A stretch of 64,000 nt of DNA from Vibrio hepatarius (GTDB lineage: Bacteria > Pseudomonadota > Gammaproteobacteria > Enterobacterales > Vibrionaceae), in the NCBI RefSeq assembly GCF_018860525.1, contig NZ_JAHKPM010000051.1, positions 81,699 to 145,698 on the forward strand, written 5' to 3'. Position 1 is the stretch's first letter, and every line of letters begins with the position of its first letter. Below, piece after piece: positions 8,848 through 18,126 of this stretch. The notes under the pieces were generated by a model. It was not told where the DNA came from, did not search any database, and saw only the letters and a list, made by a program, of their open reading frames with translations. The position numbers and the translations under genes are program-made.

Positions 8848-10065
8848 ATGTACATGGCTCAACCAGGTCATATTGACCATATTAAGCAGGTCAATGCTGG
8901 CCGTGTATATAAACTTATTGATCAAAAAGGACCAATTTCAAGAATAGATTTGTCCAAAGAGAGTAAACTCGCCCCTGCCAGCATTACTAAAATCACTCGG
9001 GAATTAATAGAAGCTCACCTGATCCATGAAACGACAGTCCAGGAAGCAACAAGCCGTGGTCGTCCTGCTGTTGGACTGCAAGTCAACAATAAAGATTGGC
9101 AATTTTTGTCTATGCGTCTTGGTCGTGGTTATTTGACCATCGCTTTACATGAGTTAGGCGGTGAAGTACTGATCGATACTAAAATTGATATTCATGAAAT
9201 TGATCAGGAGGATGTGTTAGCTCGTTTGTTGCATGAAATTGAAGAATTTTTTCAGAGCTATTCTGACCAGCTTGGCCGCGTGACTAGTATTGCAATTACT
9301 TTGCCCGGTTTAGTCAATTCAGATCAAGGTATTGTCTTGCAAATGCCTCATTATAATGTCGAAAATCTTGCTCTTGGTCCTGAAATATTTAAAGCGACTG
9401 GATTGCCTGTTTTTATTGCTAATGATACCCGTGCATGGGCGTTGGCGGAGAGATTATTTGGTCACTCACAAGAGAACGAAAATTCTGTACTTATCTCAAT
9501 TCATCATGGGCTTGGGGCTGGTATCATTCTCGATGGGCGTGTCCTTCTTGGAAGACATGGCAACATTGGGGAGTTAGGGCATATCCAAATTGACCCCAAT
9601 GGCAAGCCTTGCCATTGTGGTAACAGAGGATGCTTAGAGACAGTGGCAAGCTCTCAAGCAATTCGTGATGAAGTATCTGAACGCTTAGCTAGCGGTGAAT
9701 CTTCTGTATTATCGAGTATTAATGAAGTTTCTGTTGAAGACATTTGTGATGCAGCAGCTAACGGTGATAATTTAGCTATTGAGGTGATAGAAAAGCTTGG
9801 CTGTTATTTAGGGGCAGCGATATCAATTGTTATCAACTTGTTCAATCCAGAAAAAATCTTGATAGGTGGGGCGATAAATCAAGCTAAAAGCATACTGTAT
9901 CCTGCGATTCAGAGCTGTATCAAAGATCAAAGTCTACCTGCTTACCAGCATGGTTTACAAGTGGTTGAGTCCCGGTTCTATAAACAAGCAACAATGCCAG
10001 GCGCAGCTTTAATCAAACAAGCACTTTATGATGGTTTATTATTAATGAAAGTTATTGAAGGTTAA
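8848..10065 (+). CDS. mlc: Mlc, ROK-family transcriptional repressor of sugar PTS genes
   Basis: The 405-residue protein has an N-terminal winged HTH (about 15-80; ISRIDLSKESKLAPASITKI) and a C-terminal ROK domain. The zinc site appears as GHIQIDPNGKPCHCGNRGC, matching the His-Cys-Cys-Cys ligands of Mlc. It aligns throughout with E. coli Mlc. That protein represses ptsG, ptsHI and other sugar genes until it is sequestered by dephosphorylated PtsG at the membrane. GGAG lies six bases before ATG 8848; a second ATG follows two codons later. Twelve Ts follow the gene, without a clear hairpin. Confidence 0.95.
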   Translation: MYMAQPGHIDHIKQVNAGRVYKLIDQKGPISRIDLSKESKLAPASITKITRELIEAHLIHETTVQEATSRGRPAVGLQVNNKDWQFLSMRLGRGYLTIALHELGGEVLIDTKIDIHEIDQEDVLARLLHEIEEFFQSYSDQLGRVTSIAITLPGLVNSDQGIVLQMPHYNVENLALGPEIFKATGLPVFIANDTRAWALAERLFGHSQENENSVLISIHHGLGAGIILDGRVLLGRHGNIGELGHIQIDPNGKPCHCGNRGCLETVASSQAIRDEVSERLASGESSVLSSINEVSVEDICDAAANGDNLAIEVIEKLGCYLGAAISIVINLFNPEKILIGGAINQAKSILYPAIQSCIKDQSLPAYQHGLQVVESRFYKQATMPGAALIKQALYDGLLLMKVIEG

Positions 10066-10189
10066 CCATTGTTATTGTTGAGGTTTGTCTTTTTTTTTTT
10101 TACATATAACTTTTAAGTTGTATGGGTTTATTTAGTTTAGTCCAGCTTTAGTCTATTTTTGATATATTACATAGTAGTTGAGAAGTCGT

Positions 10190-11137
10190 ATGTCTGGAGT
10201 TTTAAATAGCGTTGATCAGCGAACCAATTTGGTTGGCGAAAACCGGCTGGAGCTCCTGCTATTTCGTCTTAACAGTCGGCAGATTTTTGCGATAAATGTT
10301 TTTAAAGTTCGTGAGGTGATTAAGGTACCACCATTGACTAAGATGCCTGGGTGCCACCACCATATTACTGGTGTCGCCTCCTTACGTGGGGCTTCTGTAC
10401 CAGTTATTGACCTTCGCGGGGCAATCGGATTTCCTCCTCCTCATGAAGACGATATTGAGCACAACCTAATCATTACAGAATATAACAGGTCAATACAGGG
10501 CTTTTTAGTCGGTCAGGTACGCAATATCGTCAACACGACTTGGACTGAGATTCAGCCCCCTCCTAAAACTGCAGGTAGAGCGCATTATTTAACAGCCATT
10601 ACCCATGTAAAAGAGAATGATCTGCAGGCAATTGTAGAAATCATAGATGTCGAAAAAGTTTTGGCAGAGATTATTGAGTATGATGTATCTATATCAGAAG
10701 GTGTGCTTGATGAAGATCTGTCTGCTCAAATGGTGGGGAGAAACGTGCTGATAGTGGATGATTCTTCGACTGCACGCTCTCAAGTCAAGGCATGCTTGTC
10801 TCAATTGGGACTCAATATTTTAGAGTGTTGTGATGGGCTAGAAGCGTTGAAATTACTTAAGCAATGGACTGAAGAAGGTAAGGATGTGCCGCGTGAGCTG
10901 TTATTAATGATTACCGACGCCGAAATGCCGGAGATGGATGGCTATAAACTCACGTACGAGATTCGTAATGACCCCAAGCTCAAAGATCTTTATGTAACAC
11001 TTAACACCTCTCTTAGTGGTAGTTTTAATGATGCAATGGTTAAGAAAGTGGGCTGTGATCGGTTCATCTCTAAATTTCAGCCGGACTTGTTGGTACAGGT
11101 CGCCCAAGATAGGCTGAGAGATGTATTATCCAACTAA
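10190..11137 (+). CDS. cheV: CheV, CheW-REC chemotaxis coupling protein
   Basis: The 315-residue protein has a CheW-like domain (about 15-165; VIKVPPLTKMPGCHHHITGV, RGASVPVIDLRGAI) followed by a response-regulator domain (about 182-310) with the acidic pair in LIVDDSSTARSQ, the phospho-acceptor Asp in ITDAEMPEMDGY and the conserved Lys in FISKF. CheV couples receptors to CheA and is tuned by phosphorylation. The frame opens at a TTG at 10178, but ATG 10190 begins MSGVLNSVDQRTNLVGENRL, the usual CheV N-terminus. No other che genes lie nearby, as is common for cheV. Confidence 0.95.
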   Translation: MSGVLNSVDQRTNLVGENRLELLLFRLNSRQIFAINVFKVREVIKVPPLTKMPGCHHHITGVASLRGASVPVIDLRGAIGFPPPHEDDIEHNLIITEYNRSIQGFLVGQVRNIVNTTWTEIQPPPKTAGRAHYLTAITHVKENDLQAIVEIIDVEKVLAEIIEYDVSISEGVLDEDLSAQMVGRNVLIVDDSSTARSQVKACLSQLGLNILECCDGLEALKLLKQWTEEGKDVPRELLLMITDAEMPEMDGYKLTYEIRNDPKLKDLYVTLNTSLSGSFNDAMVKKVGCDRFISKFQPDLLVQVAQDRLRDVLSN

Positions 11138-11192
11138 TTAACGTAAAGGCACTCTTGTGAATGCCTTAGCCATGACAAAAATCTGCTACAGG

Positions 11193-11933
11193 TTACCTCG
11201 ATTGGGCGTCAATACACTGTCCACTGACCCCTTGACTTTGATTAGACATGAGATAGAGGTACAGAGGCATAATGTCTAAAGGTGTATTGAGTAAGTCAGT
11301 ATCCTCAGCCGGGTAAGCTTTTGCACGCATTGCTGTTCTTGTACCACCGGGGTTGATAGCATTAACACGGATATTAGAGTCGCTGAGTTCATCGGCTAAT
11401 ATTTGCATCATACCTTCAGTTGCAAACTTTGACATTGAATATGTCCCCCAAAAAGCACGTCCGCTATGACCTACAGTTGAAGACGTAAAAATAAGACTCG
11501 CGGCAGTGGATTTATGCAGCAGGGGTAGTAGGGCTTGAGTCATTAAAAATTGCGCTTTGACATTTACCTGCATCACATCATCAAATGTATCTTCACTAAT
11601 TTGATTGAATGGGCTTAACACACCCAACAAGCTGGCATTATGTAAAACGCCATCGAGACGACCGAATTGACTGCCAATCGTGTCGGCCATATCAAAATAG
11701 TTCTGTTTAGATGCTCCTTTCATATCCAGCGGTATAATGGCTGGCTGAGGAAAGCCTTGTGCTTCAATTTCATCGTAGGTCTGTTCGAGTTTTTTTACTG
11801 TACGGCCTAGTAATACGACAGTGGCACCATGTTGAGCATATGACAGAGCGGCTTGTTTTCCTATACCGTCACCAGCGCCTGTTACAAGTATGACTTTGTC
11901 ATGTAAAGCATCAGGGGAAATAGAATAATTCAT
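11193..11933 (-). CDS. yciK: YciK-family SDR oxidoreductase
   Basis: This 246-residue short-chain dehydrogenase has the NAD(P)-binding TGAGDGIGK near the N-terminus, the NNAG equivalent LHNAS, the catalytic Ser in FTSSTVG, Tyr and Lys in YSMSKFA, and NPGGTRTAMRA, which is characteristic of YciK. It aligns along its length with E. coli YciK. Its substrate is unknown. It is divergent from sohB, which sits next to yciK in E. coli too, so the pair is conserved. Confidence 0.92.
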   Translation of the reverse strand: MNYSISPDALHDKVILVTGAGDGIGKQAALSYAQHGATVVLLGRTVKKLEQTYDEIEAQGFPQPAIIPLDMKGASKQNYFDMADTIGSQFGRLDGVLHNASLLGVLSPFNQISEDTFDDVMQVNVKAQFLMTQALLPLLHKSTAASLIFTSSTVGHSGRAFWGTYSMSKFATEGMMQILADELSDSNIRVNAINPGGTRTAMRAKAYPAEDTDLLNTPLDIMPLYLYLMSNQSQGVSGQCIDAQSR

Positions 11934-12022
11934 GTCATATATCCTTAATTGTTACGTTCTGCTTTATGGATCTGTAATATGATGGTTACAATACACTAAT
12001 TCGCATATTAGGGGATATTACA

Positions 12023-13084
12023 TTGGAATTTTTGTTGGACTATGGGCTGTTTTTGGCCAAGATTGTAACCGTGGTAGTTGCAGTAATTTCACTTTTAGTG
12101 GTTGCTAAAGCAGTAAGCGGAAAGGGCGGTGCGGCAAAAGGTGAATTAGAAGTCACCAATTTGACTGAACAGCACAAAGAAACAGTCGAGCAGCTTGAGC
12201 ATCATTTGCATGACACCGCATTTATTAAAGCGCGCGACAAGGCAGAAAAGAAGCAAGAAAAGGAAAAACTCAAAGCCCGGGAAAAGGAAATTAAGCAAGC
12301 GTCGAAAGAAGGGGATCTTGATGGAAAAAGAGAGCCTCATTTGTTTGTTATCGACTTTAAAGGGAGTATTGATGCCAAAGAAGTTACTTCGTTGCGTGAA
12401 GAAGTCACGGCAATTCTTTCAGTCGCTAACCAAGGAGATGAAGTTTTGCTGCGTTTAGAGTCGGGTGGCGGTATGGTGCACGGATATGGATTGGCTTCTT
12501 CTCAGTTGGATCGCATTAAAGCTGCTCAATTGCCTTTGACTATCGCGGTTGATAAAGTGGCCGCCAGTGGTGGCTACATGATGGCTTGTATTGCTGATAA
12601 GCTTGTGTCCGCTCCTTTTGCAATCGTTGGTTCAATTGGCGTGATAGCGCAGCTACCAAATTTCAGCAAACTATTGAAAAAGCATGATATTGAATATGAG
12701 CAACTGACTGCTGGGGAATATAAACGCACGCTAACTATGTTTGGTGAAAATACAGATAAAGCTCGTGATAAATTTAAGCAAGAGTTGGAAGATACACATG
12801 ATTTGTTTAAAGACTTTATCCGTGAGCGTCGTCCGTCTTTGGAGCTTGAAAAAGTGGCAACAGGCGAGCACTGGTTTGGTATTCGAGCACACGAGTTGGG
12901 GCTTGTTGATGAGGTGCGTACTTCAGACGATATAGTGGTAGCAGCATGTAAAGATAAAACCGTATTATCTATTCGCTACGTTGAGAAGAAAAAGCTTACA
13001 TCAAAGCTGGCAGGTATAGCAGGAGAAGCGGCTGATAATGTTTTGCTGAAGCTTATTGATCGAGGCCAACGGCCGATAGTGTAA
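12023..13084 (+). CDS. sohB: SohB, inner-membrane serine peptidase (S49 family)
   Basis: The 353-residue protein has an N-terminal membrane helix (about 8-30), a charged Lys/Glu-rich linker (about 60-105) and an S49 protease domain with FKGSIDAKEV, LRLESGGGMVHGYGLA, the nucleophile Ser in VDKVAASGGYMMA and the general-base Lys region AGEYKRTLTMFGEN. It matches E. coli SohB closely. The start is TTG at 12023 with AGGGG nine bases upstream; this gives MEFLLDYGLFLAKIVTVV, aligning with the E. coli N-terminus, so the rare start is well supported. Confidence 0.94.
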   Translation: MEFLLDYGLFLAKIVTVVVAVISLLVVAKAVSGKGGAAKGELEVTNLTEQHKETVEQLEHHLHDTAFIKARDKAEKKQEKEKLKAREKEIKQASKEGDLDGKREPHLFVIDFKGSIDAKEVTSLREEVTAILSVANQGDEVLLRLESGGGMVHGYGLASSQLDRIKAAQLPLTIAVDKVAASGGYMMACIADKLVSAPFAIVGSIGVIAQLPNFSKLLKKHDIEYEQLTAGEYKRTLTMFGENTDKARDKFKQELEDTHDLFKDFIRERRPSLELEKVATGEHWFGIRAHELGLVDEVRTSDDIVVAACKDKTVLSIRYVEKKKLTSKLAGIAGEAADNVLLKLIDRGQRPIV

Positions 13085-13105
13085 TGTCTAATCGCTATTG
13101 AAAAG

Positions 13106-13130
13106 TAAGCCCTCATAATTTGAGGGCTTA
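13106..13130. terminator. Hairpin between convergent sohB and WH2-effector gene
   Basis: TAAGCCCTCA and TGAGGGCTTA form a perfect 10-bp stem with a 5-base loop, between convergent stops at 13084 and 13161. There is no good T-run on either strand, so termination is likely but not certain. Confidence 0.6.
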
Positions 13131-13160
13131 ATGGTTAATACCTAGCTGAGACATTGAATA

Positions 13161-14771
13161 TTAACGGTTAGCTAGCTGTGCCTTCAGGCGCTCAATTTCT
13201 TGTTGAAGTGACTCATTTTCAGCGGTTAGACCTGCATAAGTAAACTCTTTACATTGTGTTTGTAACTTGTCTAACACAAAGGCACCAATGCTTTTTTCTA
13301 AAGTTTCAGGATTCTTAATGCTCTCACGAAATCCTGACTCTAGTTTCTGTGCTGCATCTTTATCTATTTTTGCGAATAAGCCGCTGAATATAGGATCCTC
13401 TTTAAATGCTGTGGTAACTTGATTTTTATAGTTATTTTTTAGCAATTCAGAACGCGTTTCATTATCTAAGCTCTTGGATGCTTTTTCTTGAGCTTCAGCA
13501 AAAACAGAGCTGCTTTCTTTTGGTGTTTTTACTACTGTTCCACTTTTCTCATGCCATGATGTTGCTTCTAAGCGTTTATTTATCTGAAGCTTTTCTAGTA
13601 CCTCTGTGACATTTTGCCATTGAGTTTGTTGTTGGCCTTTTTGAGCTATCTTTGGTGATCTACCTTTCAAATGACTCATTTCACTACCAGCATCGATTTT
13701 TTGGTAGTTTTCCTTCTCAGCCTTTCTGCATAGTGCATTACCAAAGGGGGTAGAAGTATGTATATCATGGGTATAAGGCTTTATCACTGAGAAATAGTCT
13801 TGGCAATACTTTGGCATAGCGCTAATGTGTTTTTCAGTAACTTCATTGGCTTGTAGATGACCTATTTGCTTTTTCAGTTCGCCCAGAATATCTGGTTTAG
13901 CTGCATGAACAGTCATCTTACTCGTAAATGCAGCAATGGCTTTCTTATCTGCATCCGACAATTGGTCGGCTTTGTCTAGAATTTGGTCTGGATTTTCAAA
14001 GAGAAGCTGCTTTCCTTTTTCTGACATGCCGTCAATAAGAGGATTATGATTGCTGATGTTAGAGCCTTCATTGCTGTTAGTGTGTTGATTTAGTTGCTTG
14101 TTTGTTTTTCTTAAACCAGTCGCACCTTTTTCTTTTATTTCAGCGAATAGAGCGTCTCTACCTTGGCTAGTTACGTTAGACATAGGTGATTTTTCTGGAG
14201 GAGGAGGTGGTGGTGGTAATCCTTTCCCAGTCTTATTAGTCAGGTTTGTTTTTCTTAAGCCAGTTGTCCCTTTTTCTTTTATTTCAGCGAGTAGAGCGTC
14301 TCTACCTTGGCCAGTAGGTGATTTGGCTAGTGACTGAGATATATCTTTCGCCGTGTCATTAGCCAGGTTTGTTTTTCTTAAGCCAGCAGTGCCACCTGTT
14401 TTTCTTATTTCATCAAGTAGAGCTGCTTTTGCAGATTTGACGTCATTATCTACAGATGGTTTAGGTGGTAGGGGAGGAGGAGGAGGCATTTTAAGCTCTT
14501 TTCCGGTACCAGATGAAAGCTTTTGCGGACTTTTTTCTTGATCATTTAGGTAGTTGTCTAGATTAAGTGTCAGCTTTTCTACATTATTCTTGTTTATAGA
14601 AGGATTCGAATTAAAATAGATGATTTTTTCAATTAATTCATGGATTTTTTTTTCAGAAACTGAACTAACTGAAGTTACATTTAGAGGGTTATTGCTACTG
14701 TTGCTTGATTCTTCAGATCGACGAATAGAGTCGACATCACTTGTTTTTTGAGCTTGGAAACCAGGTTGCAT
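13161..14771 (-). CDS. VopF/VopL-like WH2 actin-nucleating effector (putative type III effector)
   Basis: The 536-residue protein has a Ser/Asn-rich N-terminus (1-40) without a Sec signal, a polyproline run at about 96-104, WH2-like motifs at about 114-135, 156-176 and 205-224 (each an amphipathic helix then GLRKTN), a second polyproline run at 186-192 and a helical C-terminus ending in a coiled coil. Three WH2 motifs interleaved with proline stretches and a roughly 290-residue C-terminal domain is the layout of Vibrio T3SS2 effectors VopF (about 530 aa) and VopL (about 484 aa), which nucleate host actin filaments. No secretion or chaperone genes lie nearby. It sits between sohB and rhlE, next to a long AT-rich gap, suggesting horizontal acquisition. 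Delivery route is inference. Confidence 0.82.
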   Translation of the reverse strand: MQPGFQAQKTSDVDSIRRSEESSNSSNNPLNVTSVSSVSEKKIHELIEKIIYFNSNPSINKNNVEKLTLNLDNYLNDQEKSPQKLSSGTGKELKMPPPPPLPPKPSVDNDVKSAKAALLDEIRKTGGTAGLRKTNLANDTAKDISQSLAKSPTGQGRDALLAEIKEKGTTGLRKTNLTNKTGKGLPPPPPPPEKSPMSNVTSQGRDALFAEIKEKGATGLRKTNKQLNQHTNSNEGSNISNHNPLIDGMSEKGKQLLFENPDQILDKADQLSDADKKAIAAFTSKMTVHAAKPDILGELKKQIGHLQANEVTEKHISAMPKYCQDYFSVIKPYTHDIHTSTPFGNALCRKAEKENYQKIDAGSEMSHLKGRSPKIAQKGQQQTQWQNVTEVLEKLQINKRLEATSWHEKSGTVVKTPKESSSVFAEAQEKASKSLDNETRSELLKNNYKNQVTTAFKEDPIFSGLFAKIDKDAAQKLESGFRESIKNPETLEKSIGAFVLDKLQTQCKEFTYAGLTAENESLQQEIERLKAQLANR

Positions 14772-15464
14772 TTTTTTCTACCATATAGTACTTACATATT
14801 ATGCCTAGTATGTTTATTGACCGAAGAATATTCACGAGATTATTTATGAAATATAGATAAGAACTTTTCATTATTTTTGTCATCAAGTTTCTACCTAGTC
14901 TAATCCATTGAAAGTTGCCTTCTTATGATGAAATAGCCTGAAATGGTTGTTAATCTCATTTCAAACTACTTCTTTTTGTGTATTGAAGTTTTAGAAAGCT
15001 TCGCTAAACGTTACAATCGAGATGGAGGTTTTATGGATGAAAGATTTTAAATTTTATAAGAAAATTACCTAGCGGAGGTAAAATGATCATATGCATTTTT
15101 TGTATTTAATAAAATTTGTATATTTTTTATTCATTAAGTATTTAATATATAAATATCTAACCACACACTAATTATGCTGGCGAAAACTGTAATACGAACT
15201 TGTGTACTCGCATCCTCTATTATTATGTAATTGGTTATTCTTAGTATTTTTCCTCAAGTCATAATTTTTCGTATTAATTCATGCCAAAAGATACATTGTA
15301 ATTTATCTTTATTTATCAGTTAGATATGATCTTAAAAGAAAGTAGTTGTACATGGACTGAGTGAAAATTGTTCTAATTTGATATCTAGAAGATTTATCTA
15401 CAAGAAAAGTTACGGAAAGTTTATGTAAACCGAAGAGTCAACCTTAGGCGTCACCGGCTCAGGA
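14772..15464. other. AT-rich stretch without a convincing gene
   Basis: About 690 bases upstream of the WH2-effector gene, markedly AT-rich. It should include the effector promoter. Two strong ribosome-binding sites (GGAGG at 15024-15028 and 15074-15078) precede only tiny ORFs of 5-11 codons (15033-15050 or 15037-15072, and 15083-15109). They may be remnants of a decayed gene. No tRNA, IS end or repeat was recognised. Confidence 0.4.
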
Positions 15465-15468
15465 AAAT

Positions 15469-15498
15469 AAAACCCTAGAGCGAAGGCTCGAGGGTTTT
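15469..15498 (-). terminator. Terminator of rhlE
   Basis: AAAACCCT-A-GAGC and GCTC-G-AGGGTTTT form a long stem with one mismatch and a GAAG loop. On the minus strand it ends in a T-rich run, 47 bases after the rhlE stop. It could also act on + strand transcripts. Confidence 0.8.
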
Positions 15499-15544
15499 AC
15501 GTTATAAAAGGCTTAAGTAAAACTATAGGCGCCTTACTTTCGCT

Positions 15545-16849
15545 CTATTTTTTATTCTGTTGTTTATTGGGTGCATAATGGCGTTTATTTTTACCAGCAG
15601 GTTTATGACCACGAGCATTCTCACCAGAGCGCTGACCATCAAGGTGACCGACTTTAGGTTTTTTAGGCTTTTTAGGTTTGATTGGTCGAGTGTTTAACTT
15701 GGATTCTGGAAGCGCGTTAACAGGTTTAAAACCCTCTAGCTCAAAACGAGGTAATAGCTGCTGAATCAGCCTTTCGATGGCGAATAATTCACTTGCTTCT
15801 GCTGCTTCGACTAAAGAGATGGCTTTGCCGACCTCTCCGGCGCGACCAGTACGACCAATCCGATGAACATAATCTTCAGCAACATTTGGCAGTTCGAAGT
15901 TAACGACCTGTGGTAGTTGAGGGATATCAATGCCACGCGCCGCAATATCGGTTGCGACTAGCACGCGCACATCACCAGATTTAAAATCTGCTAATGCTTT
16001 AGTTCGAGCATTTTGGCTTTTATTACCGTGGATAGGGGCAGCAGTGATGCCTTGGCTATTGAGATAATGAGATAAGTGGTTTGCACCATGTTTAGTTCGA
16101 CAGAACACCAGCACCTGCTTCCAATCGCCATCCAGAATTAACTTTGACAACATTGGCGCTTTTTTACGCTTGTCTGTAGGGTAAATTGATTGCTCAATGG
16201 TCGTCGCTGTGGAGTTTGCAGGAGTAACCGAGACTTCTACAGGGTCATTAACTAGGCCTTTAGCAAGTTTACGAATTTCATCAGAGAAAGTGGCAGAAAA
16301 AAGGAGATTTTGACGTTTCTTCGGTAGTAATTCTAGTATTTTGCGAATATCACGAATAAACCCCATGTCTAGCATTCGGTCTGCTTCGTCTAAAACCAGT
16401 ACTTCCAGCTGTGAAAACTGAACTGCATTTTGTTGATACAAATCTAGCAAACGGCCAGGAGTGGCAACAAGGATGTCAGTACCTTTACGCAGTTTCATCA
16501 TTTGTGGATTGATTTTGACGCCACCAAAAACCACATTAGAGGTTAAACGCTGGTAACGGCTGTATTTGGAAATGTTTTCTTGTACTTGAGCGGCGAGTTC
16601 TCGCGTAGGTGTTAGTACTAGAGCCCTTACATTATTGGGTTTAACTCTTGAACCATTATCAAGAAGTTCAAGAATAGGTAAGGTAAAACCTGCGGTTTTT
16701 CCTGTTCCGGTTTGCGCTGCAGCCATAACATCCTTGCCTGATAAGACGGCAGGAATAGCTTGTTCTTGGATTGGTGATGGTTTGTCATAACCTTGGTCAC
16801 CAATGGCTTTAAGAATTGGAGCAGAAAGGCCTAAAGCGGTAAAACCCAT
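15545..16849 (-). CDS. rhlE: RhlE, ATP-dependent DEAD-box RNA helicase
   Basis: The 434-residue protein has all DEAD-box motifs: Q motif [10 protein letters not shown], Walker [38 protein letters not shown], then in the second RecA lobe [13 protein letters not shown] and [10 protein letters not shown]. The tail from about 385 is Lys/Arg/Pro-rich and basic, typical of RhlE RNA binding. RhlE remodels RNA in ribosome assembly and mRNA decay. The leader (16850-16953) contains the palindrome TGAGCGCTCA (16876-16885) and a 7-bp inverted repeat GCAAAGG/CCTTTGC (16893-16931), whose role is unknown. Confidence 0.95.
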   Translation of the reverse strand: MGFTALGLSAPILKAIGDQGYDKPSPIQEQAIPAVLSGKDVMAAAQTGTGKTAGFTLPILELLDNGSRVKPNNVRALVLTPTRELAAQVQENISKYSRYQRLTSNVVFGGVKINPQMMKLRKGTDILVATPGRLLDLYQQNAVQFSQLEVLVLDEADRMLDMGFIRDIRKILELLPKKRQNLLFSATFSDEIRKLAKGLVNDPVEVSVTPANSTATTIEQSIYPTDKRKKAPMLSKLILDGDWKQVLVFCRTKHGANHLSHYLNSQGITAAPIHGNKSQNARTKALADFKSGDVRVLVATDIAARGIDIPQLPQVVNFELPNVAEDYVHRIGRTGRAGEVGKAISLVEAAEASELFAIERLIQQLLPRFELEGFKPVNALPESKLNTRPIKPKKPKKPKVGHLDGQRSGENARGHKPAGKNKRHYAPNKQQNKK

Positions 16850-16953
16850 AAAATTTTCTCTGTATCAGGTTGAGCTGAGCGCTCACGCAGCCGCAAAGGA
16901 CTGCCAAAGGGCGATATTGTGAGGCCTTTGCAGGGGAACATCAATAAAAATTA

Positions 16954-17517
16954 TTATTTCGGGCGTTTTAGAGTTGCAAGCAGTTGTTTGTTATTTGAAG
17001 CCAGCGCAAAGCTCAGCCCTGTCAATACACCAAAAAGATGTGACTCTACTGCGACAGCGGCATTGATTAATTCACTTGTGGACTGAGAGGCACCCATTGT
17101 CATCTCCCAGCCGACTTTGAATAAAACGCCTATGACTAATAGCCAACTACTTTTTCGACCACTTAGAGACTCATTGAGTGCATAGTAAGCAAAAATACCA
17201 TGTAGTGTTCCAGACAAACCGACATAACTGCTCATAGCTGTTGTTAAGTTAAGGATGCCAACTGATATACTGACAAGCAACAAGACACAGAGGAGTGATC
17301 TAGGCTTGGGCTTATACAAGTATGTGATGACCCAAAGTCCAAGAATGTTCATGGCTAAATGAATCAAGTTGGTGTGGGTAAAGTTTCCTGTTAGGATTCT
17401 CCACCATTGACCTTGATAGATAAGTTTATGCTGCCAATATGTAAAGCTCGCGAAAGGTTCAAACTGCACGCTAAAGCATACTAAACTAATTGCAACCAAT
17501 AGAAGAAATAAACGCAC
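16954..17517 (-). CDS. rrtA: Rhombosortase-like rhomboid intramembrane protease
   Basis: The 187-residue protein has about six hydrophobic helices. The nucleophile serine is in YVGLSGTLHGIF (about 104) and the catalytic His in VESHLFGVLTGL (about 160); WWRILTGNFTHTNLIHLAMN is the rhomboid helix-2 signature. The compact size and motif variant fit rhombosortase (RrtA), which cleaves GlyGly-CTERM anchors from secreted proteins in Vibrio and relatives. The first possible start is GTG at 17517, because an in-frame stop lies shortly upstream. The start lies three bases from the divergent tapT start. Confidence 0.8.
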   Translation of the reverse strand: MRLFLLLVAISLVCFSVQFEPFASFTYWQHKLIYQGQWWRILTGNFTHTNLIHLAMNILGLWVITYLYKPKPRSLLCVLLLVSISVGILNLTTAMSSYVGLSGTLHGIFAYYALNESLSGRKSSWLLVIGVLFKVGWEMTMGASQSTSELINAAVAVESHLFGVLTGLSFALASNNKQLLATLKRPK

Positions 17518-17520
17518 TCT

Positions 17521-18126
17521 ATGTCTCGATATTGTTTAAAATGTGGTAAATCAACCAAGGCTTGTATCTGCCAGTGGATAGATAACTTAGCACCTAGTGT
17601 AGGTCTCATCATTTTACAACATCCTACTGAAGCTAAGAAGCCCATGGGTACTGCAAAGATCCTTAAACTTTCATTAGCAAGCAGTTATTTGTTCCAAGGT
17701 GAAAATTTCACTCAGCATGAAGAATTTAATCGGTTACTCTCTGATAATGATTATCAGCATTTTGTTCTCTATCCAAGTGATTCATCTTTGAGTTTTTCTA
17801 AAGTTCGCCAAGCTATAGCTTATCAGAAGAAAGTCCGTATTATTCTACTTGATGGGACTTGGAAGAAAGCCTACAAGATCTGGCAGCTTTCGAAGAATTT
17901 AAAAGATTTGCCAATGATTCATTTACCCAAGGATTTAAAGGGTAACTATCGAATCCGTAAAGCTCCCAGCGACAATAACTTATCGACAGTAGAAGCTGGG
18001 TATCATGTACTATCTCTGCTTGAACCCGAGCGTGATTTTTCTGCATTACTTGAGACTTTTAACCGTATGATTGATTTTCAAATTAAACATATGCCACCAG
18101 GAACATTTGAAAAAAACCATTCATAA
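17521..18126 (+). CDS. DTW-domain tRNA-uridine aminocarboxypropyltransferase (TapT/YfiP family)
   Basis: The 201-residue protein starts with zinc-ligand-like CLKCGKSTKACIC, then LQHPTEAKKPMGTAK, LLDGTWKKAYKIW (the DTW motif as DGTW) and YRIRKAP. This is the DTW family; E. coli YfiP (TapT) uses SAM to add a 3-amino-3-carboxypropyl group to uridine 47 of tRNAs. Vibrios can carry more than one DTW paralogue, so the target uridine is not certain and I give no symbol. It is divergent from the rhombosortase gene with three bases between start codons. Confidence 0.83.
   Translation: MSRYCLKCGKSTKACICQWIDNLAPSVGLIILQHPTEAKKPMGTAKILKLSLASSYLFQGENFTQHEEFNRLLSDNDYQHFVLYPSDSSLSFSKVRQAIAYQKKVRIILLDGTWKKAYKIWQLSKNLKDLPMIHLPKDLKGNYRIRKAPSDNNLSTVEAGYHVLSLLEPERDFSALLETFNRMIDFQIKHMPPGTFEKNHS

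Noticed and set aside
10089..10101. T-run after mlc as a Rho-independent terminator
   Set aside because: No stable GC-rich hairpin directly precedes the Ts; only weak complementarity is present.
11146..11167. AAGGCA/TGCCTT hairpin after cheV as a terminator
   Set aside because: Short 6-bp stem, 10-base loop and no T-run.
14098..14541. Plus-strand ORFs with Gly-rich runs opposite the WH2 effector
   Set aside because: They are complements of the polyproline and WH2 codons of the real gene.
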